DNA of 27,533 nt from contig NW_005434588.1 of NCBI RefSeq assembly GCF_000315625.1, forward strand, positions 333,245-360,777, given 5' to 3'. This document shows positions 10,268-22,053 of the stretch, one piece after another. The number at the start of each line of letters is the position of its first letter. Positions within the stretch are counted from its first letter, which is position 1. The translations under genes and the position numbers were made by a program. Source of the DNA: Guillardia theta CCMP2712. Its lineage: Eukaryota > Cryptophyceae > Pyrenomonadales > Geminigeraceae. The notes under the pieces were generated by a model, which was given only the letters and a program-made list of their open reading frames with translations, ran no database searches and had not been told where the DNA came from.

Positions 10268-11179
10268 TCCTCGCTCTCAGGAGAATCGCCGGAACCAGAG
10301 CAGATGCCCCATTGTGATCTGAGCTCCTCTTAGCTCGTTTCCTCTCCACTCCCTTCTCCTTCCTCCGTCCCTCTCCTCCCCCCCCCCCTCCTCTCCTCTT
10401 CCATCCGCTCCCTGCTTCACTGGTCGCATTGTGACCGCATGTTTATATGATTTTGAGAAATTAATGCTATAGATTCAAAATTAATAAGGATATTTCAAAA
10501 TAGAAAATAATTTTGGGAGGAGGGGTACTCTAAAGATGATTTGAGAGGGTCATTATACCCACCAATACCAGGTGGGGTCATTTAATTAGAGGGCCAGCCG
10601 ACCTGGGTAGGTAGGGGTTCACAGGATTGGGAGTTGCACACAATGCGGGGGTGGGGGTGATCCATTCAACACGTATTGGGGCACAGGGGTTCTATGTTGC
10701 TGCTGGTTTCCCGGTGGGGTGATATATCACCCCCCTTTTTAGGTACTATCTTCTCTGAATATAGCGGTACAGAGTGGTCATGGAAGACTTTGGTAGGGGT
10801 GTGAGGACAAAAAAGATGCAAGTAGGGGTGGGGGTATTTTACCCAGGGGGGGTGAGGGTGAAGGGTGTGGGGGTCGTGCACGGGCTTCGCGGAAATGATA
10901 GCGCAGTCAAGAGGCAATGAAAGGAGAGGAAGGGACGAGAAGGAGACAAGGGAAGAAGAATGATGCTGTGATAGAGGAGAAGAGGAGAGGAGAGGAGAGG
11001 AGAGGAGATGAATGGGTGGAGAAGAGAAGAACGATGTAGAACAGAGAAGTTGGACCGAAAGGAGGTGGAGAGATGCGAAAAGAGCGGAAGAAGGCTGAAG
11101 AGGGAAGTGAAGAAGTGTTAGTTTTCAACACGTCATGTGTTCCAAGGAAAGCATAGGGAGGATCTACTCCTTGTAGTCA
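10268..11179. other. Intergenic island with G-runs and palindromes
   Basis: This lies between the divergent beta-helix gene and the phytochelatin-synthase-like gene. After a poly-C tract (about 10379-10390) there is an AT-rich block (10435-10510), then a stretch with many GGGG runs (10515-10880). That stretch contains the motif GGTAGGTAGGGGT near 10606, a perfect 18-bp palindrome at 10716-10733 and several GGTGGGG/GGGGTG words. A GGAGA tract is at about 10980-11010. No exon was found. Confidence 0.6.
10716..10733. repeat. Perfect 18-bp palindrome GGGGTGATATATCACCCC
   Basis: The 18 bases read identically on both strands. The palindrome sits in the G-run-rich intergenic island and resembles in style the palindrome at 25639-25658. 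Confidence 0.9.
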
Positions 11180-13328
11180 TTGTCTCTCACCTGTATGCAG
11201 CCACATGTAACTGATATGATGCTCAGGAGCATGGCGTCCCGGAGGCTGCCGTCCAGCTTAGCCGCTCGTCTGCGAACTTGCAACCTTTTCAGGCAGGGTC
11301 AACGATGCTCCAACTGCGACTGCAAATTTGGCGAGATTTGTCCTCTGAAGGACATCGAAGATATCGTGTCTCCAGCATGCAAGGGAGACGGCAAGAGGAG
11401 CTACACTTCAGCAGGGTTGCGCCCTCTACAGAGCAAAGTTGTCAGGGCCAAGAGAGTGAGCGAGGGGGAGCAAGGAGGGCAGAAGTTGTCGACCTCTGCG
11501 TGTTTGTCGTTGATGAACGAGAGCTGTGCGGAGAACAGCTACGTCCCTGCGATAGCCGTGGAGATCGAAGACCATGGGATGGATGTCGAGTCGGTGCCAG
11601 GCACGACAGGTCCCGCGGCAGTTGGAGCGGAGGACAGGGTGGTTGAGGGGGTCGCCAATGGGGCGGCAGCGGTTCCTCTGAGCAGCAAGAGAGGAGAAAT
11701 GATGTTCTGTGATGCTCTTGCTGCCGGAACGCTCGAGTCCTACTTCAAGCTGGTAGAGCAGATGAGTTTGCAGGAAGGGAACGAGAACGCTACCTCGAGG
11801 TTGTTTTGTGTGTTGGCTGGGTGGAAGCTGAGCACTGAGTTTATCCTTCAGCTTGTCAGTTGTGCTGAACGCTCTTGCACACGACTGTCAGCAAGTGTGG
11901 AAGGACCCATGGAGATGGAACACTGTCGATACATTGAAGGTTGAACTTCTCCTGTGCAGATGGGTACTTGTTGACCTCTAGATTCTCAGAATTTTTTGTA
12001 TGAGAAGATCGAAGGAAATGCAAGTGATTTGTCTCTTACTCAGGTAATGAGTCTTACAAGCAGCCTGATAGCAATCAGATTTTAGAGGGGACAGGAAAGA
12101 ACAGAGAAGAGGAGAGAAGAGAGAGTCTTTCTTTTCGACTATCCTCTTTGCATTCGCCCTTGTCTTGTTCCTTGCGAGGAAGGAGTGACTGGGAGAAAGG
12201 AGGAAGGTGAGAAGGGAGATTAAGAGGAAGAAGGAGAGGAAGCAGAAGAGGAGCACCATGAGCGAAATGTCTCGATCAACTTTCGTCTTGACTGTTATGC
12301 AGCTTTCAGCTCTAGCGCGATCCTGTGGGGCTAGAGCCCATGTGTTCCCTGCCGTCTCCTCCGCCGCCTCCATGTCTCAGTGGAGCCGAGTTCCTATCTA
12401 CAACTCTGCTCTCTCGGCCTTCGATCACTTCCGGGCCCGGCTCAAGGTCTGCTAGCTGTGGGTCATGGTGCTCGAAACTCACTGAAGCCCCAGGCCAATG
12501 TGGGCGACTCGAAGTCGAAATCTTTCATCATAGTCAACTTCCGCTCCGACCAGGTTCAGTCCCCCTTCTCCTCTTCCTCCTCCTCCTCCCCCCCCCCCCC
12601 CCCTTCTCCACCACCACCACCTCCTCCTCCGCTTCCCTCCTCCGCTTCCCTCCTCAATGCTTGCCCTCTCCCTTTCTGCTCTGCCTCCCTTCGCTTCGAC
12701 CTCACTCGAAGTGTCCCTACAGTCTCCTCTTCTCGTGAGATGCGGTATGGAATCATTGGGGGCTTCAGCGAGAGTGAAGATGCCGTCCTCATCCTCGACG
12801 TGAGAAGGTGCTGCATGTTCCTCCCTCCCTCCCCTCTCCCTGCCCCACTGCACATCCGTCCTTGCATGCTGGTTGTGCTATCACTCATCCCCTTCACCTC
12901 CTCTCCGCTTCACTTCCCTGCTTCACTCGCTCCTGACGATGTCGCTCAGAGCTTCGTCTCCGTACTGGCTCCGCCTCGATCGTCTGTGGCAAGGAATGTC
13001 CTCCTCCTCCCAAGGAGCTTGCGGCGGCTACATGATGGTCTCGACCTGGGTGCACGAGGAGGCGGAGGATAAGAACGCTCCCCTGTGCCCGATGTTTCTG
13101 AGGAGCTGGTCAGAGTCTTCGCTTCCGAGGAGGGAGGAAGGGAGGACGAGGAGCAGGAGGATCCTGCTCCGCTGCTCGAGATTCTCGTGCGGGTCGCTGG
13201 GGGGTGCCATGGCAGCACGGGGCAGCATCCGGCAGCATGTGCTGCCGTCCCCCCTCCTCGCAGCGTCTGCCAAGCGGATCTGGGACTCGCTGCGCGGCAT
13301 CGGGCGAGAGGAAGAGGTTGGGGCGTGA
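11180..13328 (+). CDS. Phytochelatin-synthase-like peptidase C83 protein, catalytic His replaced by Arg
   Basis: Model: 11180-11820, 11852-11939, 11990-12043, 12303-12446, 12488-12553, 12740-12807, 12950-13328; 479 residues, phases all agreeing. Phytochelatin synthases are papain-fold transpeptidases joining glutathione units, using a Cys/His/Asp triad. The fold's order is visible. DALAAGTLESYFKLVEQ is followed by LFCVLAGLSVVLNALAHD, with the catalytic Cys at residue 210 (codon 11807-11809), matching plant FCGLASLSVVLNAL. WKDPWRW follows, then LSALARSCGARAHVF (plant VVCLAHCSGAKVEAF), FIIVNFRS, and YGIIGGFSESEDAVLILDV ending in the catalytic Asp. PYWLRLDRLW comes last (plant PPHWVPLTLLW). Eighteen residues before the Asp, where the plant enzyme has His (HFSPIGGY), this gene has Arg (RYGIIGGF). 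An N-terminal extension of about 165 residues with a Cys cluster (CSNCDCKFGEIC) is unusual. The C-terminus is uncertain: a donor near 13042 and further exons to 13485 are possible. Start choice (11180 or 11219) is open. Confidence 0.8.
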
Positions 13329-13338
13329 ACGAACACAG

Positions 13339-13422
13339 GAGCTGGTGCTGGTGCTGGTGCTGGTGCTGGTGCTGGTGCTGGAGCTGGAGCTGGAGCTGGA
13401 GCTGGAGCTGGTGGAGAGGCAG
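13339..13422. repeat. GCTGGT / GCTGGA hexanucleotide repeat
   Basis: About six GCTGGT units are followed by six GCTGGA-type units just downstream of the 13328 stop. If the alternative 3' splicing of the phytochelatin-synthase-like gene is used, the repeat would be translated as alternating Leu-Val then Leu-Glu. Confidence 0.9.
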
Positions 13423-13760
13423 GGGAGACTGTTCGAGCTGACGGAGGTAGACGGTGGTTTGTGCTGTTCAGCGCCCGGACTTTGACAGTCTTTGTATTCT
13501 TTTATTTCTTTGATTCATTCTTGAGGTTTCAAGTGAAGAACAAGACAGATATTCAGTCGGAGATGAGAACCTTGGAGAAGAGATGAGGGGGTCTGGAGCG
13601 AGTGAAGGAGGAGAGCGTGTTTGTAGAAACCTGCTGAAGGAGTCAGCTCTGCAAGGGCAGGAAGCCCTGAGCTAAGGGGGGGTAGAGAGAGGAGGAGGAG
13701 GAGAAGGAACTGGACAGAGCCAGGAAGGCAGGACAGGAGCAGGAGGACGGAAAGGGTCAC

Positions 13761-14574
13761 CTTCCCTTCCTCCAGCAGCGTCTCTAGTGAGTCGATCCCC
13801 TCGAAGTTGGGAGCGAATTTTATCTTCCCAACCTCCTGCTCGCAACAGCTCACGATGAGGGCCATCCTCCCTCCATCCTCCCTCCCTGCTTCCCCTCCCT
13901 CCCTCCCTTCCCGTTCCTCACTTCTCCCACCTCCCTCCTCTCCCACCTCCCTCGTTTCCCCATTCCCCTTTCCCGCTTCCAACAACCCTCCCCTCCCTTA
14001 TTCCTCATCCCTCCTCCCTCCTCCCTCTTTCCACCTCTCCCCTCCCTCCTCCCTCCTCCCTCCTCTACCTGAAGCTGCATACTTCTAGTCCTCCGTGCAA
14101 TCGTACGAGCTCTGTCAGTCCCGCATCTCCCTCCCACGATCCCTGAAGGAACAACAAGTCAACTCTACAGTCTCACACGACCTCCTTCCCTTCCTCCTTC
14201 CCCTCGTCTCCCCTGCTCCTACCTGTTCCCTCCCTCCCCTCCTTCCTCCTCCCCCCTCTCTCCCCCCTCTTCTCTCCTCTTCTCGTTTCTCGTCTCTCCT
14301 CTCTCCTCTCTTCTACCCTCCACCAGCTGTCTTGTCCTCTCCATTCCTATACTCTGCTTTCCTCTCCGATCCGTTCTAATCCTCCTCCATGTTCTCTCCT
14401 CCCCCTCTTTCTCCTCACCCTCCTCACCTTGTACAGTATCCTGAGAGACGACGGTCACCCAAGGAGTCCCGTCGTCTCCTCTTGTTGTCTTCTGTACCTG
14501 CCGCGTCCTCTTTCACCTCATCGTCATCCCCTCCAGTTTCCTTTCCTGGCCCACTGCCAACCGACCGAATCGAC
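13761..14574 (-). CDS. Fragmentary minus-strand gene, exons only partly resolved
   Basis: Candidate exons (minus): 14574-14498 (acidic, GGDDDEVKEDAA), 14440-14428 (13 nt), 14142-14069 (GDAGLTELVRLHGGLEV) and 13848-13761 (VGKIKFAPNFEGIDSLETLL). Each has good acceptor and donor sites. The phases between the 13-nt exon and the next do not agree, so the chain is not proven. After 13761 the frame meets a stop in the next possible exon near 13638. Very long pyrimidine-rich introns separate the pieces. A further piece may lie at 14900 and at 15378-15278. The protein family is not recognised. Confidence 0.35.
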
Positions 14575-14915
14575 CTGAAAGAGCAACCGGCTGTCAGTTC
14601 CGTCCTGTTCCTGTCTCGTCTTCACGTCTTCCTGCTCTTATTCTTCCTCGTCCTTCGCTCTCCTGCTCCTTCTTCTGCTCCTCCTCATCTTCCTACCTTC
14701 TCCTACTGCTCTTTCTCCTGCTCGCCCTCCCGCTTCTGCCGCTCTCTCGTCTCTTCCCTTCTCCTCTTCTCCTCTCTGCTCCTCGCACTCTCCTCCTTCA
14801 TACTTGTCGCGCAGACGGCAAAGTTTGGAGATTCGACGGCCACAAGTTCACCTAGGGCAAGATGGGGGCATAAGCAAAACAAGAGCAGGAGAGTCAAACT
14901 CTGATAGAGGAAGAA

Positions 14916-14916
<1 letters not shown>

Positions 14917-14978
<62 letters not shown>

Positions 14979-14981
14979 AAA
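14917..14981. repeat. GAGCAC hexanucleotide repeat
   Basis: About eleven tandem units. The plus strand would read alternating Ala-Arg, the minus strand Leu-Val or Arg-Ala. It is probably intronic to the minus-strand gene here. Confidence 0.9.
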
Positions 14982-15277
14982 CGAATGGTGGTGGGTCTTG
15001 ACAGGAAAGGAGTGACAAACCGATAGCAAACAAGTTGCTCTTGGAGAATGAGACATCTTCAACTGCATTTGAAGTGAGAAGTGAAGAGAAGAGTGAAGAC
15101 AAGGACAACGAAGACACCAAAGACGAGAAGAACGAGAAGAATGAGAACAACGAGAAGAACGAGAAGAAGAACGAGGAGGAGGAGGAGGAGGGAGAAGAAG
15201 AGGAGGGAGCAGGAGCAGGAGCAGGAGCAAGAGCAGGATCAAAAGAGCCTATCAGCAAGGTATTTGTAAGATGACAC

Positions 15278-15378
15278 CTTTGGCTCCAAGCTTGGCAAGA
15301 GGGGTTCCGATGAAGACATCTCGATAAGCTTTTTCTTGCGAGAGGGACAGAAGGTTTATGCAAACTTCGTATCTCATC
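15278..15378 (-). other. Candidate minus-strand exon of unknown gene
   Basis: It is bounded by a good acceptor (TTGGTTTCAG) and a GTGTCA donor. The most protein-like frame reads YEVCINLLSLSQEKAYRDVF and continues FIGTPLAKLGAK. It is followed leftward by about 350 bp of polypyrimidine-rich sequence on the same strand, as expected of an intron. It may belong to the gene at 13761-14574 or to the one beyond the gap. Confidence 0.4.
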
Positions 15379-15437
15379 CTGAAACCAACGTCAAGTGAAG
15401 GTGAGAAACCTCAGATGTGGGTCATGCTCAGATGAAA

Positions 15438-15537
15438 NNNNNNNNNNNNNNNNNNNNNNNNNNNNNNNNNNNNNNNNNNNNNNNNNNNNNNNNNNNNNNN
15501 NNNNNNNNNNNNNNNNNNNNNNNNNNNNNNNNNNNNN
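15438..15537. other. Assembly gap (100 N)
   Basis: Exactly 100 undefined bases, the usual placeholder for a gap of unknown size. The flanks are low-complexity CTCC-rich sequence, which probably broke the assembly. The 3' end of the ankyrin gene probably lies in or beyond it. Confidence 0.98.
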
Positions 15538-15604
15538 CCCCTCCCCCTCCTCTTCCTCTCCCTCTCCCTCCTCTCCCTCCTCTTCCTCCACGTCTTGTCA
15601 ACAC

Positions 15605-17274
<1,670 letters not shown>

Positions 17275-17425
17275 CTGGACACCTGCGCTGCAAGGATGCT
17301 CGTCTCCTGCTTGGTCGAAACCTTCCTGTCCAGGATAGGAGGGAATTTGGTCGACATGAGATATCACCGGATCATGGGATTCTCAGCAAGTAGGAAACGC
17401 TCTTGAAATCTTTGATCGCTGCATG

Positions 17426-17729
17426 CTGAAAATGGGCCTGAGAAAGAGAAGTTTGATGTCAACTCTCCTCCTCCTCCCTCTCCTTGTCCTCCCTCCTCCT
17501 CCTCCTCCCCTCAGCTCATTTTCTTGTCTACACAACGGCTGTCAAAAAGTTTTACACAAAAAAAAAGAAATATTTTGAAAAGGACACCAAACCAAGGAAC
17601 ACATCAAAGGGAGGGGTACTCTTCTTCAAGTACCCCTTATTTTCCCATAATTTGAAAGCAAAAGTACCCCCTGAAAATACAACATTATCCACCCTACCAC
17701 CCACTGCTCGGGAAGTTTGACCGTCCGAC
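17426..17729. other. Divergent intergenic region with GGGGTACT hairpin
   Basis: This lies between the ankyrin gene (minus) and the gene starting at 17730 (plus). It contains a CTCC tract (17461-17512), an A-rich stretch (17557-17582) and an inverted repeat GGGGTACT / AGTACCCC at 17613-17636 with an 8-base loop. The hairpin could lie in the 5' leader of the plus-strand gene. Confidence 0.5.
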
Positions 17730-19305
17730 ATGTCGGAATTGAAGGCAGCCCGCGCCATGGATGGGCTGCTGCGGCGCTTCCGAGCATGCAGCCAGGACGC
17801 AGCGAGGATACGAGTGAGTGAGAGGGAGAGAGATTCTTCGCCCATTGTCGTCTGCCTCCTCCTCATCTACATCACCTCGAGCAGCGCTGTTGCTGTGTGA
17901 AGTTTGAATTCGCGTGTCAGAGGAAAACAGGCATGCTGCTATGTTGTGCTGCTTCCTCGCAGATTCCACCAGTTTGTCTTCATCGATTCTTCAACTTCTC
18001 GTGTGACCTGTCGATATCGTTCTTATTCTCCCGCACAGTACTACGAGAGTTTGCTGGAAGAATGCATGGTCCGAAAAGCCGAGAGGTCGAGATCAGTGGA
18101 GTGGCTCAAACGAATCATTCGGAGCTTAAAGGTGAGCGGCTGTTAACAACCTCACAATTTGATTCCGCATGAAGGGATTGGAAGAAGAAAGCCATGTGAC
18201 CTCAACGATGGAGGAAGGGAGTCATCAAACTTCGCCAACCCCTGGCGTGCAAGCCAGTCTCGTGTTGTTCACTCCCATGAAGGTGATCCCGAGTGATTAT
18301 GGCATCATGATGAGACGAAGGAGATGACAATTGTTTGCAGACTGATGACGAACCTCCTTCTCTGTATCACTCCGCAAGCAAGCTTGGCGCCGTTTCAACG
18401 CCCTCTCTGCAACTGAGTGACAATGGTTGAACTGATGAAGGTTGTGGTTCCTTCTAACGTTTTGTGCCTGTGTCAGGAAAGGATATTGGAGTTGGGAAGA
18501 TTCAGGTCTGACTTTCAACCTCAGCTCTCTCACTGTTGACTGTGAGCAGTACCCACTTTCAAACAGAAAATACTCCGTACCCACATTACCTGCGATTGCT
18601 AACGATACTCTGATCAGCGAGAAGCAATCAGTGAACGAGTGAGTTTTGTCATTACTTTTTCATTGTTTAATCTATGCGCTGATCTTCGCTGTTTCAAATC
18701 CCCTCGATTCTCGACAAAAGGACTGCTGCATCGTATCACAACGAAATCGATTCTTGCTTGGTCCGACTTGCAGCACAACCTCTATCAGACGAAGTGAAGC
18801 TCTTACCTTTTGCACCATCTGATTTATTTCTCCCCTCAAGTAACCAGCTGTTGATAATTTTGAGCAATGGTCTTACAACTGAGTAGCAGCATCGAAGGAT
18901 TCTGCTGTATCCGATACTCCAACAACTATCCAAAGCGAAGGTGACAATCTTGATCACACTCGTTTCAAACGATTTTACTGTACCCCGACAGCAAGTATCC
19001 GATCGCACTTTGAGTTTCATTATCCATCGTCTTTTCTCAAAGGAAGTCTATCTAATTCGCCGCTGGTGTATACTCCTGTGGTAAATCTACCAATTCTCTT
19101 CGTTGTTGCTTCTTGCGCTTTCTCAAGTTTCTTCTAGGTCAGCCAACCGCTTGTTATTCTTGGACAAACTCCCAGTACGGCATCAACACCTCCAGCTCCA
19201 TTATTCCTCTATCCTTCCATGATTCTTCCGACAGTCCTACAAGATTCACAACAGTTCTCTCACTATCAGAACGTCTCTACCACTCAAAACGCCATGTTTG
19301 TTTGA
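17730..19305 (+). CDS. Uncharacterised nine-exon gene, helical N-terminus, Ser/Thr/Pro-rich C-terminus
   Basis: Exons: 17730-17813, 18039-18131, 18175-18282, 18341-18425, 18477-18505, 18550-18638, 18721-18869, 18992-19080, 19138-19305 (TGA); 297 residues, all phases agreeing. The first two exons form a charged helix likely to be a coiled coil (MSELKAARAMDGLLRR; YYESLLEECMVRKAER). The remainder is rich in Ser, Thr and Pro without obvious domains (STASTPPAPLFLYPSM). Donors such as GTGAGT and GTAAAT and T-rich acceptors are good. Its stop lies 67 bp from the stop of the convergent gene at 19373. I do not recognise a family; a scaffold or structural role is only a guess. Confidence 0.75.
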
Positions 19306-19372
19306 CTTGCGATGAGAACTATTGGTAGGCAGTCGACACAAGATTATGTTCAAGTAAATTCATGTCCTTGCT

Positions 19373-22053
19373 TTAATTCTCACAAAACAGCTTTCCCAGT
19401 AGCGCATTTAATTCGCTTACTTTCTTGTTGTGGAAAGACTCTCTGTCTGCGGATTCTTTGTGAACTCCATCCATCTGCAAACGTTTAAAATTAATCAGAA
19501 AAAGAATTGCAGATCAGAATACATACGAATTCGAAACATTTCTCTTGCAGGTTAGAAACCCGATTTGGAAGCTCTCTCTTAATGTGCATGACTTGTTCAA
19601 AAATGAATGTTTTCTTGCGATGGGACTCCTCAACGTTCCGTTCTTCGTCAAAACTTACCTTTACCATGAAATTTCGAAACGATTCACATTGCTCCCGCAT
19701 CAGAGTTTTGAGTCGTTTCCTTCTCGTTTGAATGTTTTCATTCTGGTTATTGTAATCTTGCATGACTTGTTTCAGCTTTTCACTTTGGAGAAGTTGGTAA
19801 TGATCAATTTCCGTTTGCAGATTCAGCTTCTCAGCTTGTATTTGCAATTCCAAAGACTTTCTCTTTTTCTGCACACATGCATGAATAAGAAATATGTAGA
19901 TCTTTCAATCACATACCGTGAAAGTGAATTTGCACAAATCATGGAGCTTTCCTTCCAGGCTCATAACCCCCTTTTTGGCCGGGCTGCGAGCTTCGTCAAA
20001 GTCGCTGCCTTCAGAACGGCAATCGAACGAATCCTCATATTCTGAAAATTCATCGTTCTCATCCTTTGAGTCCAAGTTCAATCTGCAAGGAATAGAGTTT
20101 CCATGTTTGTTTCTGTCCCATTCAAAGCCGTTTGTAATGTTGCCATTGCATGGCTCGAAGTCACTTATGGAGGAACAATCATCATCAAAATTCTTTTGCG
20201 TGTTGTCAAGTGAAAGAATTTTTGCCTGGGATAGTTCACATTCTGCTCTTTGGCAATTCGATTCGTTCTGAAAGTCAATTCTATAAGGCTTCAGGTCAAT
20301 TTCGACGTACGGAGATTCGACATTCTGTCTTTCAAATGCCGGTGTGACTTTGTCGCATTGCGAAACCTCTGTCAATATTGTACTTTTCGCAGAACTGGGG
20401 ATGTCTTGCTGATTCCTTTGAAGATCTGTAAAAAGATCAGCTCAAAGCTTCCATGAAGCATATTCACCATTCAGAAATTTTTCACTTTCCATATCAGTCG
20501 CAAATACGAAGTCAATTTCCTTTTAACATGATTTTGAGCTCCTGCATTTGTAACAAATTTGATACCTTCAGGTTTCCGCGATTGTCATAGGGTATAGGCT
20601 TTTGAAAAGAGCATCGAACGATTCGTGGGTCATCAACTTCTTTGTTGTATGATTGAACATTTGACGGCAAAATTTCTATCATCTCTGCTTCAAACTGAAT
20701 TGGATTAGAACATGCAATCGAAATTGGTGCAATGATTGTCTCCACTTACATCTTCACTGTCGATTGCTGCCAAACTAATCCCGCCTTGATAAATGCTGAA
20801 TGTGTCCTGTTGAAATCTCATTGTAAAAATCTTCATGAGTAGAGTTTACTTTCAATGCTCTCATTTCAACATCATTTCCAACTGATGCGGTAGTATCAAA
20901 TCTCAGTGTGTCAAGTGCAAAACAACTTCACCAATTTTCTCGATCGCGTAGAGCCCAACATGTTTGTGCGATGCCTCATGAAAAACTAGGAATAATTCTC
21001 TATCACAATTCGAAGCAAGTACATCTTGAATGAGCTTGCAATCAATCTTCGTTGATGTATTTGCATTTTGTTCCAGATTGTTCCTGATCCATGACTGAGC
21101 CCATTCATCTAGAAGGCACATCTCATCGTCCGGTTTCTCTGACGTCAAAGATTTAGACAACAATCGGAGAAACTGTATGCCTTTGACTCCATTAGGCCAT
21201 GAACTATGTTTGTACATCACTCATGAATCATTACAAGCGGTACATTACCCAACAACGAGAAAGCTGATAATGTTTGACAATTTGATTTCTGCCAGTTCAG
21301 CTGGATTCAACAAATGGCGAGCGATCTCAACCTATACATCAGGAATCAACATCTCATTTGTGAAGCCAAGACTTCATAACAATTGAACCTCTTTGCACAA
21401 ACTGCATAACGCGTCTAGCACATAGTACTTGACTCTATTCCATTGCAGAGAGTCGAGATTCATATCACAAATCCAATCTTGGTACAGGTTTTCCACCATC
21501 GACTTGCCGAGAATCTTACTGACTGCGAAATGTTATTAAACATTTATTCGTGAACTCTCACCTTGAACTTTGGTATCCACCAGCGAGGCAATCATCTTGA
21601 GTTTGGATATCATCACGCTCGTTGTTTCTTCATTGGCAGTTTCTTTCACTCTTTTCGTGAATACTTCATAATTTTTCGAGACGGATGAGCAGAGCTCATC
21701 TACATCAAATGTTTCAGATATTGCAGTGTCTTGATCCTGATCCTGTGGAGAGAAAAGAATCGTCAAATCTAAGTCAATTACAACAGCTTTCCTTCAGATG
21801 ACCTCTGGTATCGCATATTCGAAGATTAATCTCATAACTTCTAGTATATCTGGTGCGTTCTGCAGCTTTCCCACCTGAAAACTGGGCATCATAATCGTCC
21901 AATACTTACATTGATTATGACCACCTGTATGTAAAGATCGAGTAGAGTTTTTGAACCGTCCTCGTTAAGCATGGGTTTGTTTTCAGCATCTGTCCGAATT
22001 TCGTATACTCTTTCAATTTGTTTTTGGAATGTCAGATTCGCAAAGGGATTCAT
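19373..22053 (-). CDS. Uncharacterised 13-exon gene, helical N-terminal half, acidic middle, C-terminal coiled coil
   Basis: Exons (minus): 22053-21910, 21874-21804, 21742-21562, 21522-21389, 21331-21249, 21203-20932, 20881-20850, 20806-20750, 20694-20566, 20519-20468, 20425-19917, 19868-19527, 19474-19373; about 702 residues. Introns are 35-60 bp, shorter than in the left half. The N-terminal 300 residues look all-helical (LQNAPDILE, VMRLIFEYAIPE, VKYYVLDALCSLCKE, CLLDEWAQSWIRNNL), like an armadillo/HEAT-type domain. The middle is acidic (NFDDDCSSISDFEP, DENDEFSEYEDSFD) and the C-terminus is a strong coiled coil (KKRKSLELQIQAEKLNLQTE). Exon 2 counts one base short of an in-frame length as I read it; the two halves are open in adjacent frames, so a base miscount, frameshift or other junction is possible. 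Family not recognised. Confidence 0.7.

Noticed and set aside
12479-12897. Minus-strand Gly/Glu-rich frames opposite the phytochelatin-synthase-like gene
   Set aside because: They are shadows of repeat tracts; the plus strand has phase-matched exons of a known family here.
15035-15274. Plus-strand acidic Glu/Asn/Lys-rich protein ending in KEPISK
   Set aside because: It is low-complexity throughout, and the same stretch on the minus strand is a polypyrimidine-rich likely intron; no adjoining plus-strand exon was found.
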